Of a stretch of 64,000 nucleotides of DNA, positions 9,217 through 17,612 are shown piece after piece. The position numbers and the translations under genes were made by a program. Below the pieces are notes generated by a model. The model was not told the origin of the DNA. It saw nothing but the letters and a program-made list of their open reading frames with translations, and did no database searches. How positions within the stretch are numbered: position 1 is the stretch's first letter; the number at the start of each line of letters is the position of its first letter. Source of the DNA: JBBRYW01 sp038253945 (GTDB lineage Bacteria > Actinomycetota > Thermoleophilia > Gaiellales > Gaiellaceae); assembly GCA_038253945.1 (NCBI GenBank), contig JBBSGR010000004.1, positions 124,001-188,000 on the forward strand, written 5' to 3'.

Positions 9217-9263
9217 GCGCCGCTTGCGGCGCCCACCCCCAGGAACGCGGGCTCCGCCCGCGT
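9216..9263. terminator. Paired hairpins between convergent genes
   Basis: Two perfect inverted repeats sit back to back: GGCGCCGC with a TT loop (9216-9233) and ACGCGGGC with a TCC loop (9245-9263). They lie between the end of the + strand island and the end of yebC, and probably terminate transcription from both sides. No T run is present, as is common in high-GC actinobacteria. Confidence 0.6.
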
Positions 9264-9304
9264 CTCCGTCTGCAACGACCGGTCCCCCGGCCTGACCCAC
9301 GCCG

Positions 9305-10060
9305 CTAGGTAGCGACTTCCTCGAGCACACGCTCGGGAATGTCGAAGTTCGCGTACACGTCCTGCACGTCGTCGTTCTCCTCGAGCGCATCGACGAGCCG
9401 GAGCACTTTCTTCGCCGACGACTCCTCGCTCACCTCGACTGTCGTCTTCGGCACCATGGTCAGCTCCGCCGAGTCGATCGCGAAGCCGGCCTGCTCGATT
9501 GCCCCCCTGACGGCAGCGAGGCTCTCCACGTCAGACGTGATCTGGAAGCTCGAGCCGTCGCGACCGACGTCGTCCGCCCCACCCTCCGCGGCCGCGAGCA
9601 TCAGCTCGTCCTCGTCCACCCCGTCGGCCGCGACGAGGACGACGCCCCGGCGCTCGAACAGCCACGAGACGGCGCCCGAGCCGCCGAGGTTGCCGTCGTT
9701 CTTCGCGAAGAGGTGGCGCACATCGGAGGCGGTCCGGTTGCGATTGTCCGTTAGCGCCTCGACGATCAAGGCGACGCCACTCGGCCCGTAGCCTTCGTAG
9801 GTGACCTGCTCGAAATCGTTCGACTCCGACCCCGAGCCGGCCCCTCGCGTGATCGCGCGCTCGATGTTGTCCTTCGGCATCGAGTAGCTGCGCGCCTTCT
9901 CGATCGCGTTCTGCAGCGCGAGGTTCGTCGCCGGGTCTCCCCCACCCTCCTTCGCCGCCACGATGATCGCCCGCGACAGCTTCGAGAAGAGCTTCCCGCG
10001 CCTCGCATCCTGCGCTCCCTTCTTGTGCTTGATCGTCGACCACTTGCTATGCCCCGACAC
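9305..10060 (-). CDS. yebC: YebC/PmpR family protein
   Basis: 251 residues starting [14 protein letters not shown], the family signature, and containing [16 protein letters not shown] and the SWLFERRG region. Length and all three domains are complete. Family members have been described as transcriptional regulators and, more recently, as ribosome-associated factors that relieve stalling at proline stretches; which applies here cannot be read from the sequence. Its start overlaps the end of pdxT by 14 bases. In related genomes it commonly precedes ruvC; here the peptide island lies between. Confidence 0.95.
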   Translation of the reverse strand: MSGHSKWSTIKHKKGAQDARRGKLFSKLSRAIIVAAKEGGGDPATNLALQNAIEKARSYSMPKDNIERAITRGAGSGSESNDFEQVTYEGYGPSGVALIVEALTDNRNRTASDVRHLFAKNDGNLGGSGAVSWLFERRGVVLVAADGVDEDELMLAAAEGGADDVGRDGSSFQITSDVESLAAVRGAIEQAGFAIDSAELTMVPKTTVEVSEESSAKKVLRLVDALEENDDVQDVYANFDIPERVLEEVAT

Positions 10061-10613
10061 TGGCGTCCTCCCGCACGAGGTCCAGGAACGACTCGTGCAC
10101 TCGTGTGTCGTCGGTCAACTCGGGATGGAACGAGGCGACGAGGATTCGCCCGTCGCGGAGCAGCACCGGCTCGCCGTCGTGCTCGGCGAGCACCTCGACT
10201 CCCGGCCCGATCTCGCCGACCCTTGGGGCCCGGATGAAGACCCCGCGCAGCGGCACCTCGTCGCCGTCGAGCCGCAAGTCGGCCTCGAAGCTCGCGACCT
10301 GCCGGCCGTAGGCGTTACGGAAGACGGCGATGTCCGCGAGTCCCAGGTGCTCGCGGTCGAGCAGGATCATCCCCGCACAGGTTCCCAGGATGGGCGCCTG
10401 GAAGTGGCCGATGGCCTCCTCCAGGCCGTGGAGCCGGATCAGGCGCGTGATCGCGGTCGACTCGCCGCCGGGGATGACCAGCCCGTCGAGCCCGTCGAGC
10501 TGCTCTGGCTTGCGGATCTCGACGACGTCCGCTCCCAGCCGGCGCAGCATCGACGCGTGCTCGCGGAAGTTGCCCTGCACGGCGAGGACGCCGATCTTCG
10601 GTCGATGCTCCAT
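10047..10613 (-). CDS. pdxT: Pyridoxal 5'-phosphate synthase glutaminase subunit
   Basis: 188 residues, the normal length. PdxT hydrolyses glutamine and channels ammonia to PdxS for PLP synthesis. The class I amidotransferase triad is visible: Cys79 in LGTCAGMIL, and His163 and Glu165 in SFHPELT. The IPGGEST motif follows the first strands. It lies downstream of pdxS with one small gene between, and overlaps yebC. Confidence 0.96.
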   Translation of the reverse strand: MEHRPKIGVLAVQGNFREHASMLRRLGADVVEIRKPEQLDGLDGLVIPGGESTAITRLIRLHGLEEAIGHFQAPILGTCAGMILLDREHLGLADIAVFRNAYGRQVASFEADLRLDGDEVPLRGVFIRAPRVGEIGPGVEVLAEHDGEPVLLRDGRILVASFHPELTDDTRVHESFLDLVREDASVGA

Positions 10614-10622
10614 AGCTCGATT

Positions 10623-10931
10623 CTAGAGGTGCTCGTCCAGCCAGCCTGCGAGCTCGCCCGCGGCCTCGTCGGCGAACCGCGGCTCGAGCTCCGCGCCCGC
10701 CACGAGTAGCGCTTTCGCGACGCCGATGTAGCACCGCTGCGAGGCTCGCGCCGAGGGTAGTTCGAGCGCGTGCATCAGGGCGTTCCTGCTACGCGGATCG
10801 GTTTCGCCCTCGAGGAGTAGCCGCAGGCATGCCGTGCCCTCCGCCTCGACCGAGTGGTAGAGCGCGTCGCTGACCGCCGCTCGCCGTTCGGGTCCTGAGC
10901 GGTGCGGACGAGATCGTCGAGGCGGGCTCAA
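10623..10931 (-). CDS. Small hypothetical protein between pdxS and pdxT
   Basis: Up to 102 residues from TTG 10931. The conserved-looking part begins near SDALYHSVEAEGTACLRLLLEG, and the true start may lie just before it. The helical, Ala/Leu/Glu-rich sequence (RNALMHALELPSARASQRCY) suggests an all-alpha fold. It ends 9 bases before pdxT and so is probably co-transcribed. I do not recognise a family; a role with PLP synthesis would be guesswork. Confidence 0.5.
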   Translation of the reverse strand: MSPPRRSRPHRSGPERRAAVSDALYHSVEAEGTACLRLLLEGETDPRSRNALMHALELPSARASQRCYIGVAKALLVAGAELEPRFADEAAGELAGWLDEHL

Positions 10932-11040
10932 CCTTCCGGGCGCCTCGGGTTCGCCCCGCTTTGCCGCCGGAGCCGGGCTCTGCCCGGCGAGAGGCTCACC
11001 GCCGCCGGGATCGCCGCCTTCGAGAAAAAAGAAAGGGGCT

Positions 11041-11066
11041 CACGGGGGAAACCTGGTTTCCCCGTG
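11041..11066. terminator. Hairpin with T tracts on both sides, after pdxS
   Basis: The inverted repeat CACGGGG...CCCCGTG starts directly after the pdxS stop. On the minus strand it is followed, about 10 bases on, by CTTTCTTTTTTCTCG; on the plus strand by CTTTT. This is one of the few classical-looking intrinsic terminators in the window. It would reduce read-through from pdxS into the small gene and pdxT. Confidence 0.7.
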
Positions 11067-11069
11067 CTT

Positions 11070-11951
11070 TTACCAGCCGCGGGTCTCGAGCAGCTCCGCC
11101 GGATCGAGCGCGGCAGCGGACAGTCCGCTCATCGCGTCGCCCAGGCCGCCGGAGACCCGCGCGAGCACTTGAGAGTCGCCGAAGTGCGTCGTCGCCTCGA
11201 CGATCGCCTTCGCGCGCTCGGACGGATTCCCCGACTTGAAGATCCCCGATCCGACGAAGACTCCGTCGGCTCCGAGCTGCATGCAGAGCGCGGCGTCCGC
11301 CGGTGAGGCGATGCCGCCTGCGGTGAACGTGACGACGGGCAGGCGGCCGTTCTCGGCCACCCAGCGCACGAGATCGTAGGGAGCCTGAACCTGCTTGGCC
11401 TCGGTATAGAGCTCGTCCGGTGAGAGCGAGCCGAGGCGGCGGATCGACCCGAAGACCGAGCGCATGTGCCGCACCGCATTGACGATGTCGCCCGTCCCGG
11501 CCTCGCCCTTCGTCCGGATCATCGCCGCGCCCTCCGAGATGCGCCTGAGCGCCTCGCCGATGTCGCGACAGCCGCAGACGAACGGAACCGTGAACCGCCA
11601 CTTGTCGATGTGGTGCTCCTCATCGGCAGGTGTGAGCACCTCGCTCTCGTCGATGTAGTCGACCTCGAGCGCCTCGAGGATCTGTGCCTCGACGAAGTGG
11701 CCGATTCTCGCTTTCGCCATCACCGGAATCGTCACCGTCTCCTGGATCTCCCGGATCCTGTCCGGGTCGGCCATGCGGGCAACCCCGCCCTCCGCGCGGA
11801 TGTCTGCGGGCACCCGTTCGAGCGCCATCACGGCGACGGCGCCGGCGTCCTCCGCGATCCGCGCCTGCTCGGCGTTGGTCACGTCCATGATCACCCCGCC
11901 CTTCAACATCTCGGCGAGGCCGCTCTTGACGCGCATGGTCCCAAGCTGCAT
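11070..11951 (-). CDS. pdxS: Pyridoxal 5'-phosphate synthase lyase subunit
   Basis: 293 residues. PdxS forms PLP from ribose 5-phosphate, glyceraldehyde 3-phosphate and ammonia in a dodecameric TIM-barrel complex with PdxT. Visible features are [17 protein letters not shown] at the N-terminus, the catalytic Lys80 in [11 protein letters not shown], the second lysine in RTKGEAGTG, and the [26 protein letters not shown] phosphate-binding end of the barrel (two adjoining motifs). Length and order match the family exactly. It is probably the first gene of the pdxS-pdxT-yebC unit. Confidence 0.97.
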   Translation of the reverse strand: MQLGTMRVKSGLAEMLKGGVIMDVTNAEQARIAEDAGAVAVMALERVPADIRAEGGVARMADPDRIREIQETVTIPVMAKARIGHFVEAQILEALEVDYIDESEVLTPADEEHHIDKWRFTVPFVCGCRDIGEALRRISEGAAMIRTKGEAGTGDIVNAVRHMRSVFGSIRRLGSLSPDELYTEAKQVQAPYDLVRWVAENGRLPVVTFTAGGIASPADAALCMQLGADGVFVGSGIFKSGNPSERAKAIVEATTHFGDSQVLARVSGGLGDAMSGLSAAALDPAELLETRGW

Positions 11952-12030
11952 ACCAACATCGATTCTACCGCCCCGCGACGGGCTGTTGCCGACCAGTTGT
12001 GCGCCGCGGGCTTACGCTCGAGGAAAGGGT

Positions 12031-13935
12031 CTACGCAAACATCCGGCGTCGATGCGCGGTGACATCGGGGTCGCGCGTGACCGCCGCGATCGGCAGCTCG
12101 AACGTGAATGTCGAGCCCGCACCCGGCGTCGACGCTACCGCCATCCGGCCGTTCATGTGATGGACGAGCTCGCGGCAGATGTACAGACCCAGGCCCGTTC
12201 CCGGAATGCCGCGCTTCATCAGCGGATCGACGCGGTAGAACTTCTCGAAGATCTGCTCCTGCTCCCTCTTCGAGATTCCGAGCCCCTCGTCTCTGACGGC
12301 GAAGCGGACATAGCGGCCGTTCGGCTCGAGGCGTACTTCGATCGCGCCGCCGTCGGGCGAATATTTGGCCGCATTCTCGATCAGATTCGTGAGCACCTGC
12401 CGAGCCTTCGCGGCGTCGCCGGTGACAGATGGGAGCTCAGCCGGCGCCACGAGCCCGAGGGGATGACCGTCGACGACCGCGGCTCCGATCTCCGTTACGA
12501 CGGCGCGTGTGAGCTCGAGCGGATCGAAGCTGTCTTCGGCGAGCGCGAGATTGCCGTGCGCCAGCTGTCCTGCGACGAGAATGTCGTCGACGAGCGCGGC
12601 CAGGCGGTCGGACTGCTCGGAAACGAGCGAGAGCAGCTGCCGCCGGGTGTCCTCGGAGAGCGAATCGCCACGCTCGCGAAGTGTCAAAGCCGCGCCGGTG
12701 ATCGCAGAGAGCGGCGTCCGCAGCTCGTGCGAGACGGTGGTGACGAAGTCCATCTTGAGCTCCTCGACGCGGCGCTCCTCGCTCAGGTCCCTGAACGTGT
12801 ACACGCGCCCCTCCGCGAAGTCCGCTCCCGAGAACGACAGCCACAGCTCCTTTCCGTCGACCTCCAGAGGAACGGTTTTCACACCCCCGCGGTCAGGCTG
12901 CCCGCCTCCCTGCGATCCGACAGGGATGAGGGCCGCGATGGTCTGCCAGCCTGGAACGACGTCCGTGATCGGCCGCCCGACGACCTCCTCGGCGAACAGC
13001 CCGGTGATCGACTCGGCGGCGGGGTTCCAGAGCCGAATTCGGCCGTCGGGATCGAGAAGGAAGACGCCGTCGCCGACATAGGAGAGGACGCGGGCCGCCT
13101 GCGCGCGCTGCTGCTGTGAGAGCCGGCCCCGGGCGATCGCGGGCGCCAGCGCATAGGCCAGGAGCGCGACAGCGGCGAGGAGGGCGCCTGCGACGAGATA
13201 GATCCGTTCGCGCGCCCTGTTGACCGCAGCTTGGATTGGGCCTTTCGGCCGCAGCACCACGAGCTGGGTCATCCTCTCTCCCGACAGTTGTGCGCCGAGC
13301 CCGCGGTAGAGAGACCCGCCGAGCTGTAGATCGCGAGGATGCTCCAGGTCTGTCTCGATCGGCGAGCCTAACGGAACGGGGCCGGTCACGACCTTCCCCG
13401 CGCTCTCGATCACCAGTCGGTCGCGACCATCGAGACGCGCCGCGGTGGCGAGATCGGCGAGCAGCGCCCTGTCAAATGGGATCTGCACGATTACGTCGCC
13501 GAGCGTCTTCGTACCGAGCTCCGCCTTCGCACCGGCGTCCGCGGCCTGCACGATGTACTGGCCCGCCAGGTTGTGTGTACCGTTGAAGACGACAACGTGC
13601 GGATATCCCGCGAGAAGCGTCTGCAGGCCCTGTCTGTCGCGATGGACTAGCGCGCGCCGCAGGCCAGGGTCTCCGACGAGCTTCTCGGCCGTCGATCCGG
13701 CCTCTCCGATCCGCTGCGCGTACGCGGTGAGCCCGCGTCTCAGCAGCGGTTGCAGGGCAGCGTCAGTCTTCTGAAGCTCGGTGTCGCCCGCCTGCTTCGC
13801 GGTCGCCCAGCCACCGATCGCGACGGGAAGCAGCGCAGGCAGCAGCATGTAGAACGCAAAGCGCAGTCGGAGCCCGTGGCTACCGAAAGCGTCGCGCCGC
13901 CGGCCACCAGCGCTGTCTCGCCTGCGGGGGGCCAC
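12031..13935 (-). CDS. Membrane sensor histidine kinase with PAS domain
   Basis: 634 residues. A first membrane helix (FAFYMLLPALLPVAIGGW) is followed by an extracytoplasmic sensor region of about 180 residues, a second helix (IYLVAGALLAAVALLAY), and then a PAS domain (VLSYVGDGVFLLDPDGRIRL). Next is a HisKA dimerisation helix with the phospho-accepting histidine in SHELRTPLSAI, and a HATPase domain with N box (NLIENAAKYS), DEGLGIS and GTGLGLYI. All kinase motifs are present. No response regulator gene is adjacent, so it is an orphan here. The signal is unknown. Confidence 0.93.
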   Translation of the reverse strand: MAPRRRDSAGGRRRDAFGSHGLRLRFAFYMLLPALLPVAIGGWATAKQAGDTELQKTDAALQPLLRRGLTAYAQRIGEAGSTAEKLVGDPGLRRALVHRDRQGLQTLLAGYPHVVVFNGTHNLAGQYIVQAADAGAKAELGTKTLGDVIVQIPFDRALLADLATAARLDGRDRLVIESAGKVVTGPVPLGSPIETDLEHPRDLQLGGSLYRGLGAQLSGERMTQLVVLRPKGPIQAAVNRARERIYLVAGALLAAVALLAYALAPAIARGRLSQQQRAQAARVLSYVGDGVFLLDPDGRIRLWNPAAESITGLFAEEVVGRPITDVVPGWQTIAALIPVGSQGGGQPDRGGVKTVPLEVDGKELWLSFSGADFAEGRVYTFRDLSEERRVEELKMDFVTTVSHELRTPLSAITGAALTLRERGDSLSEDTRRQLLSLVSEQSDRLAALVDDILVAGQLAHGNLALAEDSFDPLELTRAVVTEIGAAVVDGHPLGLVAPAELPSVTGDAAKARQVLTNLIENAAKYSPDGGAIEVRLEPNGRYVRFAVRDEGLGISKREQEQIFEKFYRVDPLMKRGIPGTGLGLYICRELVHHMNGRMAVASTPGAGSTFTFELPIAAVTRDPDVTAHRRRMFA

Positions 13936-14346
13936 CTAGGCCCAGTGCAGGAACGCGTACGCCCAGCCGCTGCGCGTCGTGTGCAACCGGATCCAGAATC
14001 TGCGCTCGCGGGCCGGGGTGAGCAGGCAGTTGAAGTGCTGGTACTTGACCACTCCGCGCGATCGGACCCGCAGCCCTGTTCCGAGACAAAGGGCATCCTC
14101 GAGCCTGACCAAGCGCCCGTTCATCTCGACCCGCCCGTTCATCACGTGCTCGGTCGCGTCCTTCTGGGTCCAGAAGGGTGCACCGGCGTGAACCGGAATC
14201 CCCGTGCCGGCACCGCCGGCAACGGTGAGCGTCAGCGCGAGACCGAGAGACACCACGATGGTCATGAGTAAGCGGATCCGACCCCAGTTGGACACAGTTG
14301 AAGGGTACGGCCGGTCGTTCGCGGACGCCAGACGAGAAGTTGTCAT
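13936..14346 (-). CDS. Small exported protein of unknown function
   Basis: 136 residues from ATG 14346. Two later starts are possible: GTG 14295 (SNWGRIRLLMTIVV) and ATG 14265. Each gives a clear signal peptide with core TIVVSLGLALTLTVAGG. The mature part has two Cys residues (DALCLGTG and NCLLTPARERRFWIR), which may form a disulphide, and ends SGWAYAFLHWA. It directly precedes the histidine kinase (stop at the kinase start), so it might be a secreted partner of the sensor. No family recognised. Confidence 0.6.
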   Translation of the reverse strand: MTTSRLASANDRPYPSTVSNWGRIRLLMTIVVSLGLALTLTVAGGAGTGIPVHAGAPFWTQKDATEHVMNGRVEMNGRLVRLEDALCLGTGLRVRSRGVVKYQHFNCLLTPARERRFWIRLHTTRSGWAYAFLHWA

Positions 14347-14497
14347 GAAGCGGTAGGATCGCGGAGAGTCGACACGCCCGTTAGCAGCGGTTTTTCGGCT
14401 CGGCGCCCCCAGCGAGGCGAGCCGCGACCCTCTGCACACCAGGTCGAACGCCTTGACAGACTCGGCATCGAGCGGATCAGGAATGCTGCTCCGACTC

Positions 14498-14892
14498 GTG
14501 CCCCGCCGTCTTCTTGTCGTGGCCACCGCAGCGGCTCCTGACCCCGCGCTGCGCGCTCGCGTGCACGCGCACGCGGTGAGGATGCACAGATTCTCGTCGT
14601 CGCGCCGGCATCGAACGTCTCACGCCTCGACTGGCTGACGAACGACGAGGACGATGTCCGCGCCGAGGAGATCGGGGACTCCGTGCCGAGCGATGACTTC
14701 GAGACGCGCGTCGGTGACTCCGATCCCGTCAAGGCGATCGAGGACGCACTGCGCACGTTCGCGGCCGACGAGATCATCGTCGTAACGCGCAGCGACGAGA
14801 ACGCGGATTGGCTCGAGGAGGGAAGCGCGGAGGAAGCTCGCAGCCGCTTCTCGCTCCCGCTTACCCACCTCGTCGCTGAGGAGTCGCGCTGA
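14498..14892 (+). pseudogene. Frameshifted UspA-like/nucleotide-binding small protein
   Basis: From GTG 14498 one frame reads RRLLVVATAAAPDPALRARV. After about 25 codons the sequence continues in another frame as EDAQILVVAPASNVSRLDW, then DPVKAIEDALRTFAADEIIV and FSLPLTHLVAEESR before the stop at 14892. Adding one G near 14577 would rejoin them into a protein of about 130 residues that looks like a single-domain universal-stress-like protein found in actinobacteria. It is either a pseudogene or a sequencing error. The second half alone (from 14683) has an in-frame ATG-like start but lacks the first strand. Confidence 0.6.
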
Positions 14893-14973
14893 GTAGTTGC
14901 CCTATGTGATGGATCACAGAGGGGCCGAGCGCGAAGGGCTCGATCACTCGACGCTCGTCGCTAGGCTGCCGGC

Positions 14974-15363
14974 GTGGCCTTCCGCGTGATCCGCCCCCAC
15001 GAGCTCGAGTGGACGACGCGCGACCACGAGCCCGACGAGGCGCCACGCCACGTCGCGGAGCTGAGCGAGCTGGCCGGCTTCGCCCACACCCGAGCGAACG
15101 TCTGGCGCTACGAGCCCGGCGCCAAGGGTCGCCGCCACAGGCACAAGCTCCAGGAGGAGACGTTCGTCGTCCTCACGGGGACGCTGTCGATGTACCTCGG
15201 CGACCCGCCGGAGCGTCAGGACGTGCCCACGGGCGGGCTGATCCACGTCGAGCCCGGCACGCCCCTCCAGACGGCGAACCACGGCGCCGAGGATCTCGTC
15301 CTCTATGTCTACGGCACCCCGCCCGAGCGCGAGCACGCCGAGATCCTCGACTCCGTGAGCTAG
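14974..15363 (+). CDS. Single-domain cupin protein
   Basis: 129 residues from GTG 14974. The conserved cupin motif 1 is visible as RRHRHKLQEETFVVLTG (His, His and Glu ligands) and motif 2 as IHVEPGTPLQTANHG with a histidine near the end. The fold binds a metal and often a small organic ligand. No partner enzyme is adjacent, so substrate and role are unknown. Complete length for the family. Confidence 0.8.
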   Translation: MAFRVIRPHELEWTTRDHEPDEAPRHVAELSELAGFAHTRANVWRYEPGAKGRRHRHKLQEETFVVLTGTLSMYLGDPPERQDVPTGGLIHVEPGTPLQTANHGAEDLVLYVYGTPPEREHAEILDSVS

Positions 15364-15539
15364 CCGTGGAGCGCCACGCCGAGCGATATGGGAGCGCTGG
15401 TGGCAAACACCCGCCAGGCAAGGGTTCTCCCGCCGCTGCGGCTTGAAAGCCCGGAAAACGTTCTTCCTACTTCCGCTCGATCTCCCGACGACTCCTTGAG
15501 AGCGTTAGGGTCACACGAACTCTCGACAAGGAGGCCGTT

Positions 15540-15824
15540 ATGCCAGTTGCGCGAGTTGTGTCCTTCGACGGCGTCAGCAGCGACCGGATCGCGGAGATGC
15601 AACGCGAGATGGAGGGCAGCGAGCAGCCCGAGAACGTGCCGGCCAAGGAGATCGTCGTTCTTCACGATGCGGAGAGCGAGAAGTCGCTTGTGATTCTCTT
15701 CTTCGATACGGATGACGACTACCGGCGCGGCGACGAAGCGCTCAACGCGATGCCGACCAGCGACACTCCCGGCCAGCGCACGTCCGTTGCGAAATACCAG
15801 GTCGCGTTCCGCATGGCGGACTAA
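15540..15824 (+). CDS. Small conserved hypothetical protein
   Basis: 94 residues from ATG 15540, with a perfect SD (AAGGAGG) 6 bases upstream. The alternating strand/helix pattern (ARVVSFDG, IAEMQREM, KEIVVLHD, SLVILFFDT, RRGDEALNAM, VAKYQVAF) is that of a ferredoxin-like dimeric alpha-beta barrel, the fold of ABM monooxygenases and many small sensors. No catalytic residues can be named. It stands alone between a cupin gene and a convergent PIN gene. Confidence 0.65.
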   Translation: MPVARVVSFDGVSSDRIAEMQREMEGSEQPENVPAKEIVVLHDAESEKSLVILFFDTDDDYRRGDEALNAMPTSDTPGQRTSVAKYQVAFRMAD

Positions 15825-15873
15825 GCGCGTTCGTCAAGTAAGGGCGTTCTGAAAGCCGCGACGTCGCAAAGAC

Positions 15874-16275
15874 TCACACCGTCCGCAGCGCGTCGATCGT
15901 GGCCGTGGGGACGATCCCTTCGACCCGGCGCGCCAGTTCCGCGTCCACGGTTACGAACGCGTCTGCCTGCAGCTGAGTGAGCGCAACGTACTCGGCGTCG
16001 TAGGTCTCGGCCCACCCGTGCCGCTCGGCGAGGTCCCACGCGCGACGCCGCAGGACGGCGTCGCCGAGGAGGCGGATCGGCATGGCCCAGATACGGGTGA
16101 GTCGGTGGAGGGCTACATCCGCCTGGATCTCGCCCCTACGCACGGCCTCGTGCAGGGCCGAGAGCGTCTGAGAGCGCAAGAGCGTCGGGGCAAGAAGCTC
16201 GTGCTCCGCTCGGACCTCGATCCGCTCACTCGCAAGCTGGAGGACGACGCCGCAGTCAACGACGAATCTGGTCAT
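15874..16275 (-). CDS. Orphan PIN-domain protein (VapC-like)
   Basis: 133 residues with a PIN RNase layout: first Asp in RFVVDCGVVLQ, the helix TLSALHEAVRRGEI, YDAEYVALTQLQADAFVTVDAELAR near the end. PIN toxins normally have Glu before the central helix (SEVLSAL); here it is Gln (SQTLSAL), so one metal-binding acid is missing. No antitoxin frame lies upstream; that position holds a broken beta-lactamase-like gene. It may be an inactivated or orphan toxin. Confidence 0.7.
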   Translation of the reverse strand: MTRFVVDCGVVLQLASERIEVRAEHELLAPTLLRSQTLSALHEAVRRGEIQADVALHRLTRIWAMPIRLLGDAVLRRRAWDLAERHGWAETYDAEYVALTQLQADAFVTVDAELARRVEGIVPTATIDALRTV

Positions 16276-16301
16276 GTGGCTGTCTCACGGTACCGCAGGG
16301 C

Positions 16302-16751
16302 TTGGCGTCGCATCCGGAGTGGACGCCGGCCAACACGGAGGGCTGGGCCCGGAGGTTCGTCTTACGCGATCGACGAAGGCGAGCGGCTGCTGCTGATCGA
16401 CCCGGTGGCGCCGCCGAGCGAGATCGACGAGCTCGTGGCCGAGCGCGAAATGGCGATCGTTCTGACGAACCCGAGGCACGAGCGCGACGCCCGGAGCCTG
16501 GTGGAGCGGCTCGGCGCGCCGGTGTTCGTGCCGCGACCGGATGAACTCAACGACGACGTCGCGTGGCCGCGTGACGATCTCGAGCGCCTCGCGAAGGAGG
16601 GCGCGTTTGCTCGGCCCGGGATCGGCTGCCGATCGGAGTCGAGGCGTTCGCGGGGAGGTTGCCGAACGACCTCGTGCTCTGGATCGACAACCGCCAGGCG
16701 CTCGTCCGGGCGATAGGCGTGCCACGTGGGCCAGTCACGAATGCTCCCTGA
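16302..16751 (+). pseudogene. Broken metallo-beta-lactamase-fold-like gene
   Basis: Segments in three frames line up to one protein. HPEWTPANTEGWARR comes first, then SYAIDEGERLLLIDPVAPP and AIVLTNPRHERDARSLVERL through to the VFVPRPDEL region, then GVEAFAGRLPNDLVLWIDN and a stop at 16751. The order matches the intact paralogue at 16735-17328 (HPAWEPGED, VVLIDPFLPP, VCVLLTQPAHFRGTNDFIER). The 3' third of the fold is missing. At least two frameshifts and a truncation mark it as a pseudogene. Confidence 0.65.
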
Positions 16752-17328
16752 AAGGCGCCCTTACTCTCCCGGCGCTTCGGCAACTGCTGCTCGGATCGAT
16801 CGGATCGCCGTGCGGAATGATCACTTGATCGATGGGCAGGTCGGCGAGCGCGTCGAGGGACGGGAGAAGCCGTTCCCGATCGGCCTCGTCTACGAAGACG
16901 TGCAGCCTGCCGCCGGTTCCACTCAGTACGTCTCCGGCGACGAGCGTGGCGTGCTCGCGGATGAAGAACACGACCTGCTGCGGTTCGCCGTCGAGTTCGA
17001 TCGCTTCGACGCCACGCGGTAGCTCATCTGTCGTCGCCGGACGCGGCCGGTGTCTCCAAACAGCGTGCGACGGCGCCCACACTGAGGCGCTGTAGCGTTC
17101 AATGAAGTCGTTAGTGCCGCGAAAATGCGCGGGCTGTGTGAGGAGGACGCAAACGGGCTTCCGGTGTGGATCGAAGCTGGCGTCCGGTGGCAGGAACGGG
17201 TCGATCAGCACGACCTGGTCATCGGCTTCGTACCGCACGACCGGAACCTCCTGGTCCCAGTCCTCGCCCGGCTCCCACGCAGGGTGGGGCGCGAACCACC
17301 ACGTGAGTTCGCTCACGGCGAAAAGCAT
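16735..17328 (-). CDS. Metallo-beta-lactamase-fold-like protein
   Basis: 197 residues. The strands VVLIDPFLPPD and VCVLLTQPAHFRGTN, the later HATLVAGDVLSGTGG and the final VIIPHGDPI follow the order of small MBL-fold proteins. The canonical HxHxDH is not present (here QPAHFRGTN), so catalysis is doubtful. The end of the gene overlaps by 17 bases the end of the broken paralogue on the + strand, so its last 20 residues may be altered. A GTG a few codons in (SELTWWFAPHP) may be the true start. Confidence 0.65.
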   Translation of the reverse strand: MLFAVSELTWWFAPHPAWEPGEDWDQEVPVVRYEADDQVVLIDPFLPPDASFDPHRKPVCVLLTQPAHFRGTNDFIERYSASVWAPSHAVWRHRPRPATTDELPRGVEAIELDGEPQQVVFFIREHATLVAGDVLSGTGGRLHVFVDEADRERLLPSLDALADLPIDQVIIPHGDPIDPSSSCRSAGRVRAPFREHS

Positions 17329-17480
17329 ACGGTGCCGGATGAGACCTCTCGATCAGGACGGGGCGGTAGACCGTGTGCGTAAAGCGGCGACTTTCCGTGA
17401 GAACACGGCCCCCACAGGCTCGCCTGTCACAAATGACCCGTGCAATCAAGCCAAAACGGCTTCACTTTGTGACACCAAGA

Positions 17481-17507
17481 TGGGCCCCGCGAGGATTCGA
17501 ACACCCC
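17481..17507 (-). other. tRNA 3'-end-like fragment (possible att scar)
   Basis: Read on the minus strand this is GGTGTTCGAATCCTCGCGGG followed by GCCCA, the layout of a T-loop plus acceptor 3' strand. The T stem does not pair well and there is no matching 5' half upstream, so it is not a functional tRNA. Such fragments are typical leftovers of site-specific integration into tRNA genes. It lies at the edge of the toxin-antitoxin and insertion-sequence block. Confidence 0.4.
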
Positions 17508-17612
17508 TGCAAATAGGGCTTTATTCGGTTCCATGAGTGCACCGGTGGGGGCACGCCACGTACGCGAACGGTCATTCTTGACCTCTCCGGTCGCATTCGG
17601 ATGCGTTCGCGC

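Noticed and set aside
17462..17560. A complete tRNA around the TTCGAAT-containing segment
   Set aside because: The T stem has mismatches and no D or anticodon arm could be folded upstream, so only a fragment is reported.
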